Position numbers and translations under genes: made by a program
The notes under the pieces: generated by a model
What the model was told of the DNA's origin: nothing
What the model saw: only the letters and a program-made list of their open reading frames with translations
Database searches by the model: none
Source: Xenorhabdus griffiniae
GTDB taxonomy: Bacteria > Pseudomonadota > Gammaproteobacteria > Enterobacterales > Enterobacteriaceae
Assembly (NCBI RefSeq): GCF_037265215.1
Contig: NZ_CP147737.1
Span: 4,372,001 to 4,436,000 of the forward strand
Length of the DNA: 64,000 nucleotides
Direction of reading: 5' to 3'
Part shown: piece after piece, positions 46,071 to 54,631 of the stretch
How the letters are laid out: each line of letters starts with the position of its first letter
Numbering within the stretch: position 1 is the first letter of the stretch

Positions 46071-47396
46071 TTACTTTGGTGCAGACTGCAATGGATTAGC
46101 CAGAAAATAGTGACGTAATCCCGCATGAATAGCCTGTGCCAGTTTTTCCTGATACTGACTGGAGCCTAATAACGTTTCTTCAGATACGTTACTGATAAAA
46201 CCGGTTTCCACTAAAATGGACGGAATATCCGGCGAGCGCAAAACACCAAGGCTTGCATGTTCTGGTGTACGTTTATGCAAGGAACCAATTCTGGATAACT
46301 GATTCAATACCTGCATGGCAACGTCATAGCCAACCCGCTGTGAATGCCCAAATTGCAAATCCAGCACGGCCTTACTCAGATACGGATCTGTGCCATTGGC
46401 GAGAGCATCGCCGGCACCGCCCAGTAATTCCGATTGTTTTTCATGCTGCTCCAACCAATTCCCCAATTCACTGTTTGCACGACGGTTGGAGAGCACCCAG
46501 ACAGAAGCACCTCTGGCACTGCGGTTGGGAGCGGCATCGGCATGAATTGATACCAGTATATTGGCTTTATGTTTACGGGCGACTTCAGAGCGTCCTGCCA
46601 CAGAGATAAAATAATCGCCATTTCGCGTCAACACAGGCGTGAACATGGGATCGTTACGCAAAAGGACTTCCAATTTACGAGCAACATTAATCGTGACATT
46701 TTTTTCTTTCAACCCCCGTTGCCCAATCGCTCCAGGATCTTGCCCTCCATGCCCCGCGTCAATAGCAACAACAATCGGATGAGATACTCTTCCTTGCGCA
46801 AACTGCTTTTTCACACTTTGCTCACGGTGGTTCGATGCTGGCTGAGTCTCTTTTCCTGTAAGTTGTGCATTACTTGTAAGTAATCGCTTACTTTCATTTT
46901 GTAGGGCATGATGATTCGATACAGGTGAGTTTTTCGCTACTCCATGGGCTTTCAGTGTCATCACCACTTGCGATTTATTGCCGACATTTTGCACCGTAGA
47001 GGTCACTGTGGCCTTATGTACCAACTCCAACACCACCCGCTGATGATGTGAATCAGGTGGCTGGCTGGAGCGAACCCGCTTTACCAGATTCTGGCCGGAT
47101 AAAAGCATCGGTAATCCAATGACTTTACCGGATTGGCGAATGTCTACCACCAACCGTTCAGGAGAATGCAAAGAAAAGAACCGATAATCAGGATGCCCGC
47201 CAGCGAATTCCAGCGTTACTACAGCCTCAGCTGGAGCATTCTTCACATGAATATTCGACAGCGTAGCCGCCGACGCTGTCGTCATAACCAACTGGCTTAA
47301 CATGAAAAACAAAACACAGGCCATTACCCAATAGGCTCGCCATTTTTTTATCACATCCACGAAAAAGGCATTCATCATGGTCGGGTATTCCTTCAT
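46071..47396 (-). CDS. amiB: N-acetylmuramoyl-L-alanine amidase AmiB
   Basis: AmiB is a periplasmic zinc amidase that splits septal peptidoglycan, activated by EnvC or NlpD. A signal peptide ending near TTASA is followed by an AMIN domain ([20 protein letters not shown]) that targets the septum. A basic linker and the Amidase_3 domain follow ([32 protein letters not shown]). At 441 residues there is no C-terminal LysM. The gene starts four bases inside tsaE, so translation is coupled. Confidence 0.95.
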   Translation of the reverse strand: MKEYPTMMNAFFVDVIKKWRAYWVMACVLFFMLSQLVMTTASAATLSNIHVKNAPAEAVVTLEFAGGHPDYRFFSLHSPERLVVDIRQSGKVIGLPMLLSGQNLVKRVRSSQPPDSHHQRVVLELVHKATVTSTVQNVGNKSQVVMTLKAHGVAKNSPVSNHHALQNESKRLLTSNAQLTGKETQPASNHREQSVKKQFAQGRVSHPIVVAIDAGHGGQDPGAIGQRGLKEKNVTINVARKLEVLLRNDPMFTPVLTRNGDYFISVAGRSEVARKHKANILVSIHADAAPNRSARGASVWVLSNRRANSELGNWLEQHEKQSELLGGAGDALANGTDPYLSKAVLDLQFGHSQRVGYDVAMQVLNQLSRIGSLHKRTPEHASLGVLRSPDIPSILVETGFISNVSEETLLGSSQYQEKLAQAIHAGLRHYFLANPLQSAPK

Positions 47397-47857
47397 AAGG
47401 ACTTCAAATTATCCAACAGACTTTCACCATATTCAGATAACGCAACAAAACGTGCCTGGCGCCCTTCACTGTCATAACTCAGGTACAACTCAATATCTGC
47501 ATCAGGCAAAACGCCAGTACCCTGTTGAGGCCACTCCACCAGACAAATAGAGTCCTGATGGAAATAATCCCGAATTCCCATAAATTCCAGCTCTTCAGGA
47601 TCAGCCAGACGGTAAAGATCAAAATGGTAGACAGGCCGTGGTTGTAAGGCATAAGGCTCGACTAACGTATAAGTCGGACTCTTCACATGCCCCTGATGGC
47701 CGAGAGCTTGCAGAAAACCACGGCTGAATGTGGTTTTTCCCGCACCAAGATCGCCATATAGATAAATAACATAGCCGCGATCGCCAACTGCCGCCACTGC
47801 ATTACCCAATGCAACTGTGGCATTTTCATTTGGAAGTGATAAAACGAGTTCTTTCAT
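47393..47857 (-). CDS. tsaE: tRNA t6A37 threonylcarbamoyladenosine biosynthesis ATPase TsaE
   Basis: TsaE works with TsaB and TsaD to make t6A37 on ANN-decoding tRNAs. The P-loop [15 protein letters not shown], the PTYTLVEPY motif and HFDLYRL are all present in 154 residues. In E. coli nnr (yjeF) precedes tsaE. Here 206 non-coding bases lie between tsaE and the divergent queG, so nnr is missing from the locus. Confidence 0.96.
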   Translation of the reverse strand: MKELVLSLPNENATVALGNAVAAVGDRGYVIYLYGDLGAGKTTFSRGFLQALGHQGHVKSPTYTLVEPYALQPRPVYHFDLYRLADPEELEFMGIRDYFHQDSICLVEWPQQGTGVLPDADIELYLSYDSEGRQARFVALSEYGESLLDNLKSL

Positions 47858-48063
47858 TGAAAAATATCTGTTTTGATTGATTGAATGAGAAACTAATCAG
47901 GTAGACATATCAGTTAAATAGCTTAACCCGTAACCATAACATAATTCAGACATTATCATTTAGTCTCTTCTGTGCTACCGTAACAACTATATACCGCATT
48001 TTTTGTATTCAATTCCCGCTGTGTTAAGCTAAACCTCCTCTTTCAGCAGTAATTTGATATTTC

Positions 48064-49221
48064 ATGGCAACCCTCCTCGATCTGAATCTTTTGGCAACCA
48101 ACATCAAACAATGGGGCCTTTCCCTCGGCTTCCAGCAAGTCGGCATTTGTGACACCGATTTATCGGCAGAAGAACCAAAGCTACAGGAATGGCTTGATAA
48201 GCAATATCATGGCGAAATGGACTGGATGGCTCGTCACGGCATGATGCGCGCCCGTCCCCACGAGCTTCTGCCAGGGACTTTACGGGTTATCAGTGTACGC
48301 ATGAATTATCTGCCTGCTAAGGCAGCATTTGCCAGTACGCTTAACAATCCACAAATGGGTTATATTAGCCGCTATTCGTTGGGCCGAGACTATCATAAGC
48401 TGCTGCGTCAGCGTCTCAAAAAGCTGGGCGACAAGATCCAAGAATATTGCAGCACTCATGAATATCAGGGAACTTTGAATTTTCGACCTTTTGTCGATTC
48501 CGCTCCGATTATGGAACGTCCCCTGGCAGAAAAAGCGGGGCTTGGCTGGGTTGGTAAACACTCACTTATATTAAATCGTGAATCTGGCTCGTGGTTTTTC
48601 CTTGGTGAATTACTGATTAATCTTCCCCTGCCCATTGATATTCCACAAGAGGAACAATGCGGACGCTGCGTAGCCTGCATGACAACTTGTCCAACCGGTG
48701 CCATTGTTGAGCCTTACACCATTGATGCCCGACGCTGCATCTCTTATCTGACCATTGAATTAGAAGGTGCCATCCCAGAAGAATTTCGCCCACTGATGGG
48801 TAACCGGATTTATGGCTGCGATGATTGCCAGCTTATTTGCCCCTGGAACCGTTTTTCTCAATTAACAGATGAAGCTGACTTTAGCCCACGTGCCGCACTG
48901 CACACCCCTGACCTGCTAGAACTATTCAATTGGAGCGAGGAAAAATTTCTGCGTATCACGGAAGGCTCGGCAATTCGCCGTATTGGATATTTGCGCTGGT
49001 TACGTAACATTTCCGTCGCCCTGGGTAATGCCCCGTATCAAGACGACATCGTGTTAGCATTGGAAAAAAGGTTCGGCTTAAGCGAAGTTTTGGATGAACA
49101 TATCCACTGGGCGATAAGCCAACAAATGATCCGTCGGAATGCTAACGCTATTGAGGTGCAAACCTCACAACAAAAACGATTGATACGAGCAATAACCAAA
49201 GGCTTACCTAGAGACGCCTAA
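48064..49221 (+). CDS. queG: Epoxyqueuosine reductase QueG
   Basis: QueG carries out the last step of queuosine synthesis on tRNA, reducing epoxyqueuosine with a cobalamin cofactor. The two [4Fe-4S] motifs are CGRCVACMTTCP and CDDCQLICPWN. The FRPFVDSAPIMERPLAEKAG motif is also characteristic. At 385 residues it is full-length. It is divergent from tsaE and is the last backbone gene before the accessory zone. Confidence 0.96.
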   Translation: MATLLDLNLLATNIKQWGLSLGFQQVGICDTDLSAEEPKLQEWLDKQYHGEMDWMARHGMMRARPHELLPGTLRVISVRMNYLPAKAAFASTLNNPQMGYISRYSLGRDYHKLLRQRLKKLGDKIQEYCSTHEYQGTLNFRPFVDSAPIMERPLAEKAGLGWVGKHSLILNRESGSWFFLGELLINLPLPIDIPQEEQCGRCVACMTTCPTGAIVEPYTIDARRCISYLTIELEGAIPEEFRPLMGNRIYGCDDCQLICPWNRFSQLTDEADFSPRAALHTPDLLELFNWSEEKFLRITEGSAIRRIGYLRWLRNISVALGNAPYQDDIVLALEKRFGLSEVLDEHIHWAISQQMIRRNANAIEVQTSQQKRLIRAITKGLPRDA

Positions 49222-49763
49222 TAATTAACCACCTAAATTTTTGGTAAAAAAAACCGTTCATTTCCTTGTGAATAAAATAAAAATACTATGCTGATCAACT
49301 AACAAACAGAGAATAGATGTTGATCATGTTATTTTTAAATTAGGTTAATTACTTTAATTAATCAATAAGTTAAGTTTGAACTGTTGTTATGAATGATAAG
49401 TCAAAAAAAGCAAACACAAAGATGCCTCCTGTGGATAACTCTGTGTAACAAGTAGAGTATCATCAGGTGACTAAATAGGGTGATAATGTTAAAAACTGTG
49501 GATAAAAAACAAGAATTGAGTTCTAGTCACGCACACCAGAAATCAGCAGCAAAATAATAGCCCACTCATCCATTCTAGACGCTAGTGGAGAAATTTTCCT
49601 CTACCCACTCAAAAATGAGGCGGCATTATGGACCTGTTGGAGCAGGATAGCAAGCGCTTTATCAACAATTTATTTTGGGTGGAGTTTGCAATAAGTGCCA
49701 ACATTCCACGCTGGCACTTTTCCTTATTCATTTTCCTTACTGACTACGCCTTCATGCCCCAAA
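49222..49763. other. Intergenic region after queG containing a datA-like site
   Basis: The 542 bases between queG and the monooxygenase hold no convincing gene. They contain three consensus DnaA boxes and one consensus IHF site, described in the next entries. Confidence 0.7.
49267..49505 (-). promoter_or_regulatory. datA: datA-like cluster: three DnaA boxes and an IHF site
   Basis: Three exact TTATNCACA matches lie on the minus strand: TTATTCACA (49267-49275), TTATCCACA (49430-49438) and TTATCCACA (49497-49505). Between the first two is AATCAATAAGTTA (49360-49372), an exact match to the IHF consensus WATCAANNNNTTR. In E. coli, as I recall, datA lies between queG and the glyVXY tRNA genes. 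There DnaA boxes flank an IHF site and promote hydrolysis of DnaA-bound ATP. Position and content both agree; activity is inferred. Confidence 0.65.
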
Positions 49764-51197
49764 TTAAAGTATTCTTATCTTCTCCACCAATGCTCTGGAC
49801 GCTTCCCAATCGTACTGATTGTAAAGACGTCCTAACGTCTGATAAGGGGCTCCCGCATAAAACAACTCATATTGGAGATGCCTTGAAGCAAACTCTGATC
49901 CAACCGCATCCCACACTAACTTCATCAACCTGACTCTTTCGACAGGAGTAGCAATTGACGAATATTGGGTTTTCTCAATGATGCCTAAAATTTCGCTATT
50001 TTCTAAATCTGCCTCACTTGATGGCAACATCAAAATGCCACCACCAGCTAATTTCCTTATTGTTTCTAATACCTTGGGATATATTGACTGCGAGATAACC
50101 CGATAGGTATAAAGCAGTGTTTTATCCGGTATATAAAACCCGTTATAAACTTTGGGACAATGGAACACGCTATTGAAAAGCCCTTCGACATTCATTGCAT
50201 AGCAAGCTAACTGTGCAAGTGATTCCTTCACTGCAGGGATCTGCTCAACACCGTTTGTTTCAGCCATCGCCTGAGCCAGGCCAGCCAAAAAATGCAACTT
50301 AACAGCGTAACGAGCCAAGCTTTGGGTATCCATCATCACTTCTGTTGCCGTTGAGTCTAACTGCGTGAGGCACATTTCAATGTCTTCGAAGACAAATACC
50401 CTTTCCCAAGGTACCAGCACATCATCAAAATAGATCATTGAATCATTTTCATCGAACCGAGACGATAGTGGATAATCCTTGGGATTTGCCCCTAACTCGT
50501 AAGATTTTCTTGAAATGATTTTGATGCCTTTGGTATTAAGTGGCAAAGCGAAAGAAAGTGCATATCGCTCATCAATGCCCTGTTTAAAGGGATAATGTGT
50601 ACCAACCAAAACTTCATCTGCCAGAGCAGCCCCTGTTGCCAACATTTTTGCCCCTCTGACAACAATTCCCTTAGCATTCTTTTCCACTACACCAAGAGTG
50701 TGGTAAATATTCTTAGTATGCTCACCAGGTGTTTTTGAACGGTCGCCTTGTGGGTTAATCAATGCATAAGTCAAATAAAGATCTTTCTCACTCGCATAGG
50801 AAAAATAATTTCGCAAAGCATCGGCCCGTTCTTGTGAATAAGATTCAAATAACTCAATATGCGTTATCATTCCGGTAAGCGCCGATGCGACATAATCAGG
50901 GCTTCTTCCAAGCCAACCCACTGTCTGTTTAGCCCATTCATATACAGCCTGACCACGAGCAATTAATTTTTCCGGTGTAGATGGTAATTGCCAATACAGG
51001 CCAATCTGCTCGCCTGTTTCGGTCTTAAAAGTCATCTTATCGGCATGTTCAACTTTATAATCATATAAGTTTGCAACCGATCTAATGGCATTCTTAAACG
51101 CTGGATGATCCACATGATTAATGATCTTCTCCCCATTAATAAAAATGGTTCGGCCATCACGCAAATCATCAAGATATCTTTCTCCAGTTCTTATCAT
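49764..51197 (-). CDS. 4-hydroxyphenylacetate 3-monooxygenase (HpaB)-family FADH2-dependent oxygenase
   Basis: This 477-residue protein starts MIRTGERYLDDLRDGRTIFI and shows HpaB/PheA-family features: FINGEKI, DRSKTPGEH, the basic flavin/substrate-binding stretch near residues 135-170, FDENDSMIYFDDVLVPWERV and GGGILMLPSS. Members hydroxylate phenols, tyrosine derivatives or indole with FADH2 supplied by a separate reductase. No reductase gene is in the window. The AGGAG ribosome binding site lies ten bases before the ATG, and a 99-bp repeat begins 23 bases further upstream. The exact substrate cannot be read from the sequence. Confidence 0.85.
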   Translation of the reverse strand: MIRTGERYLDDLRDGRTIFINGEKIINHVDHPAFKNAIRSVANLYDYKVEHADKMTFKTETGEQIGLYWQLPSTPEKLIARGQAVYEWAKQTVGWLGRSPDYVASALTGMITHIELFESYSQERADALRNYFSYASEKDLYLTYALINPQGDRSKTPGEHTKNIYHTLGVVEKNAKGIVVRGAKMLATGAALADEVLVGTHYPFKQGIDERYALSFALPLNTKGIKIISRKSYELGANPKDYPLSSRFDENDSMIYFDDVLVPWERVFVFEDIEMCLTQLDSTATEVMMDTQSLARYAVKLHFLAGLAQAMAETNGVEQIPAVKESLAQLACYAMNVEGLFNSVFHCPKVYNGFYIPDKTLLYTYRVISQSIYPKVLETIRKLAGGGILMLPSSEADLENSEILGIIEKTQYSSIATPVERVRLMKLVWDAVGSEFASRHLQYELFYAGAPYQTLGRLYNQYDWEASRALVEKIRIL

Positions 51198-51220
51198 CTT
51201 TTTTATACTCCTATCGCTAA

Positions 51221-51319
51221 ATAAGTTTTCATCATACTGAGAGTATTAGATGTTGGAGTTCCTTATCCCGCGCTCCGCGCGGGATAAGGAATACTCCTGC
51301 CATTTTGAAACGCTCTTTA
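51221..51319 (+). repeat. 99-bp repeat A, copy 1
   Basis: This element is nearly identical to the one at 53675 in the same orientation. Its core is a hairpin of CCTTATCCCGCG and CGCGGGATAAGG. The copies share ACTGAGAGTAT, GATGTTGGAGTTCC and CCATTTTGAAACGCT. Together they bracket the broken lyase gene. Confidence 0.8.
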
Positions 51320-51624
51320 GCTACGATTTTTAAAAGGTTAAGAAAAGAGTTTTTTTAATCAGCACCAGCGATGAGTATACGAAGATAATTGCCCCTATTT
51401 AGAACGAGCATAACGACAATCCAGATATTAAATATCGCAAAGAGCAAGAATCTATGAATGCCATGAAAACCTACTTGCAATTATTCTACAGGCGCAGGAT
51501 TTCAATGGGGAACATTACCTTTCCAGTGCTAACAAAAAACTTTACTTTTCAATGCACTGAAATATTCCTGTGAATTAACCAGAAAAGCGACATCAAATTC
51601 TAACGCTACTGTGATAATGAATAA

Positions 51625-51729
51625 TATACCAATCATATTTCAAGATGCGTCTTACATTTCCCCGCGTAATGGGGAAATGTAAACAATCACATTGATTTGT
51701 AAGCTGTGGCTTGAAATTCATTAGGTATA
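51625..51729. repeat. Dispersed palindromic repeat, family B copy 3
   Basis: This copy lies in the reverse orientation relative to copy 1 at 5040: it starts TATACCAATCATATTTCAAG and ends in a TTAGGTATA arm. The central hairpin is ATTTCCCCGC...GGGGAAAT. Confidence 0.75.
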
Positions 51730-51847
51730 GATGGATTAGCTTAATTAACGAAAGTTATTTTTTTAAGACATAATTATTAAATCCACTTAATAATATAAGG
51801 AAATAATTCCAGTATCTAAATAAGATACATCACGATATTATTTGAGC

Positions 51848-51877
51848 TATATACCAATCTAACTTCAAGATGCGTGT
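51848..51877. repeat. Half copy of repeat B
   Basis: Only one arm is present, TATACCAATCTAACTTCAAG plus ATGCGTGTG, with no central hairpin and no second arm. It lies 50 bases after the lyase stop codon. Confidence 0.55.
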
Positions 51878-51926
51878 GATTTTTCCCTATGCAGAATACA
51901 TTGTACTTTGCATTCTTAACACCTCA

Positions 51927-53327
51927 TCAACGTTCAATTTCCCTGAAACGAGCGGTAAATTGTCTTAATATTTTGGGTTCATATTCAAATTCAAGCGGTT
52001 TTAACATGTCAGCTTTTTTAACAACATCAATAAGTGAGTCAGCGACATAATTCATATGATTATCAGTATAAGTTCGGCGCGGGATAGTTAATCTCATAAA
52101 TTCAAATAATGAAGGTTCCTGCTGTCCTGTGATGGGATCTCTTCCCATCATTAATGAGCCTATTTCGACTGCTCTGACGCCGCTTTCTAAATACAAGGCA
52201 TTACAAAGAACTTGAGCAGGGAAGTTTTCCGGTTTAATATCAGGCAATATTTTACGCGCATCAACAAATACAGCATGTCCCCCAACAGGAGTTTGGATAG
52301 GAATACCTGATTGTTGTAATTTATGTCCCAAATATTCAACTTGAGCTATTCGACTGCGTAAATGATCTTCATTCAGTGCTTCCTGCAATCCAATGGCCAT
52401 TGCTGCCATATCACGTCCTGCCAACCCTCCATATGTTATGAATCCTTCCATTGGGACGCACCTTGTCTGAGCTTGTCTAAATAAAGATTCATTATTACGG
52501 AAGCAACATAAGCCTCCAATATTCACCATACCATCTTTCTTTGCAGACATAGTGAATATATCCGCCTCACTAAACATTTCTTTAACTATCTTGGAGATGC
52601 TTTCGTGAGAAAACTGGCTATCCCTTTGTTTAATAAAATAGGCATTTTCTGCAAATCGAGCAGCATCAATAATAACTGGAATACCAGAATCACGCGCCAT
52701 TCTGGCAGCAGAGTGAATATTCTCCATAGAAATTGGTTGTCCCCCCACACTATTACATGTAATTGTAATAATGATGGCAACAATATTCTTGCAATTATGT
52801 TTGATTTCATTGGACAATTTATTTAAATCAAAATTACCTTTCCAATCATCCACAATTTCTGTTTGCAAGGAAGAAGCACAAATTAAGTTCTTAGCTTTGG
52901 CTCCGGCTATCTCTACATGGGCTTTTGTTGTATCAAAATGGTGATTAGATAAAAAGACAGGCTCAGAAGCACCTTTTTCTTTCGCTAATTCCACAAGTAA
53001 TGGAAATAGTATTTGTTCCGCTCCTCGGCCTTAATGCACAGGGATTGTATATTGAAAATCAAATAATTGCTCAACAGTCTGTGATAATAGATAATAACTC
53101 TTACTACCAGCATAAGCTTCATCACCTAAAAACATATTGGCCCATTGCCGATCGCTCATAGCACCTGTTCCACTATCGGTGAGTAGATCAATAAATACAT
53201 CTTCTGATTTTAAAATAAAGGGATTTAATCCGGCTTCTATCAATGCATTTTTACGTTGAGCTTTGGTTGTCATTCTAATTGTTTCAACCATTTTAATACG
53301 CCAGGGTTCTGGGATAGATCTCGACAT
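51927..53327 (-). pseudogene. Tryptophanase/tyrosine phenol-lyase-family gene broken by one stop codon
   Basis: Two same-frame segments (53327-53031 and 52994-51927) join into one 467-codon frame if the TAA at 53033-53031 is read through. Family members read THQGRGAEQ here, and this gene reads VH-stop-GRGAEQ, so a CAA to TAA change is the likely cause. The PLP lysine motif [13 protein letters not shown] is intact, as are [11 protein letters not shown] and LTIPRRTYT. Two specificity positions are tryptophanase-like: FDTT, and VEIG where tyrosine phenol-lyases have MERG. The C-terminal RQFTARF has Gln where tryptophanase has His and tyrosine phenol-lyase has Phe. The substrate of the ancestor is therefore uncertain. 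No other lesion is visible. Confidence 0.87.
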
Positions 53328-53453
53328 AACTTTTTACCTCAGATAATGATTACTATTAAGATGTTATTGCCACATGAATAAATACGACTTCAGGACAGAA
53401 ATTTGCTCATCACTAAGATCAATTTTTTTATTTTTATTCAAAAGATACGCATT

Positions 53454-53550
53454 AAACGTCAAGTTGCAATTTACAACATTCTATGAAACCTGATTTCTCC
53501 CCTCGCTTCGCGGGAAGAAATAACACGCATCTTGAAGTTAGATTGGTATA
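53454..53550. repeat. Dispersed palindromic repeat, family B copy 5
   Basis: It starts ATACGCATTAAACGTCAAG and ends CTTGAAGTTAGATTGGTATA, with a CTCGCTTCGCGGG centre. The left end shares ATACGCATTAAAC and AAGTTGCAATTTA with the flank of copy 2 at 17419-17448. Confidence 0.7.
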
Positions 53551-53674
53551 TGTTTGATTATGTTCAAACCACGATCACCATATTTATGAATATATTCTTT
53601 GACATACTCTATTGAATCTGAAATAAATGATATATCAAATTATAATATTCCCCTAACAATTAATAATGATATAA

Positions 53675-53773
53675 ATAGGTTTTCATAATACTGAGAGTAT
53701 CAGATGTTGGAGTTCCTTATCCCGCACGCCTCGCGGGATAAGGAATACTCCTACCATTTTGAAACGCTATTTA
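53675..53773 (+). repeat. 99-bp repeat A, copy 2
   Basis: Same orientation as copy 1 at 51221, with about ten differences, mostly in the hairpin loop (ACGCCT against GCTCCG). The core hairpin and both flanks are conserved. Repeat B copy 6 abuts it. Confidence 0.8.
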
Positions 53774-53876
53774 TACGCATTACCTTTCAAGCTGCTCATT
53801 ATAAGACAACATAACTCATTGTTTCTCCCCGCTTCGCGATGAGAAACAATATGCATTTTGAAGTGAGATGGGTATA
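53772..53876. repeat. Dispersed palindromic repeat, family B copy 6
   Basis: It starts TATACGCATTACCTTTCAAG and ends TTTTGAAGTGAGATGGGTATA-like, with a GTTTCTCCCCGC...GATGAGAAAC centre. It directly follows repeat A copy 2. Confidence 0.65.
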
Positions 53877-54173
53877 AACAGAATACTCTCTTTCGATAAA
53901 AGTCCCGATGACTTTGTCACACAGTCATGCATTTCCGATGAGGTATTTATCTGTGGGCAACAAGTTGTAAGCCTTGAATTTATCGGTACACCAAAAAGCA
54001 ACTTTAAAGTGCGAACGACAGCATTAATACTGATTGAATACACAACCCTGTTCATCAATAGCCAACTTTGAAGGAACGCCGTCATACGATGATCTAGCCC
54101 AACAGTCTGTTTAGTAAATTACACTTGTAGACATCAATATTTTTATGGAAAGAAGATAACAAATGGAGGAAAT

Positions 54174-54249
<76 letters not shown>

Positions 54250-54631
54250 GTCGCTGACAGCTAATATTATTAGCTTGAGATGCCTGAATACTGATTTTGA
54301 AGACCGGTAACCTTATGAGTTACAGGAAATTCTTAAACCCTGAATATCAGGAATGGGCGCCATTATGAACGCCTTCAGATAAGATGGCAAGTCCTTTGCT
54401 TTACTTCCGAGTTAAACGCTCAAAAGATATTCACCCCAGTTTGACATCAAAAATCCCTACCGTAACCCCAACAGTTATCTGGAATACCAAACAGCACGGA
54501 GTTAACATTAAATAAACAATTAACCAACATCTAATAAGGTTTATGCTTGTCCTAACGATTTTGTGGAAATAGATTAACAACAATTTTCGTTGTTAATTAG
54601 ATAATTATTCTCTTAAGAGAGGGTCAGGAAC
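54250..54631. other. Upstream region of the indolepyruvate oxidoreductase-like gene
   Basis: These 382 bases hold no gene. A candidate operator palindrome lies at 54574-54598. The rest is AT-rich without other visible structure. Confidence 0.5.
54574..54598. promoter_or_regulatory. Inverted repeat upstream of the oxidoreductase gene
   Basis: ATTAACAAC and GTTGTTAAT are perfect 9-bp arms around a 7-base spacer, 34 bases before the start codon. A second short palindrome, CTCTTAAGAG, is at 54610-54619. This could be an operator or an mRNA hairpin. Confidence 0.4.

Larger units (their letters stand above)
51198..51926. other. Gene-free region rich in dispersed repeats
   Basis: These 729 AT-rich bases separate the monooxygenase from the broken lyase gene. 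They hold repeat A copy 1 (51221), repeat B copy 3 (51625) and half of another B element (51848). No ORF here looks real. Confidence 0.6.
53328..54173. other. Gene-poor region between the broken lyase and tRNA-Gly
   Basis: These 846 bases hold repeat B copies 5 and 6 and repeat A copy 2. Between 53877 and 54085 short frames exist on both strands, of 67 and 89 codons. Neither has a family I recognise or a good ribosome binding site, so none is annotated. Confidence 0.55.

Noticed and set aside
49267..49505. oriC
   Set aside because: The DnaA boxes first suggested an origin, but there is no mioC/gidA or dnaA neighbourhood, and the queG-tRNA-Gly context fits datA better.
53868..54071. CsrA-like protein
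   Set aside because: A weak resemblance in the middle of the 67-codon frame does not keep the conserved N terminus or RNA-binding residues.
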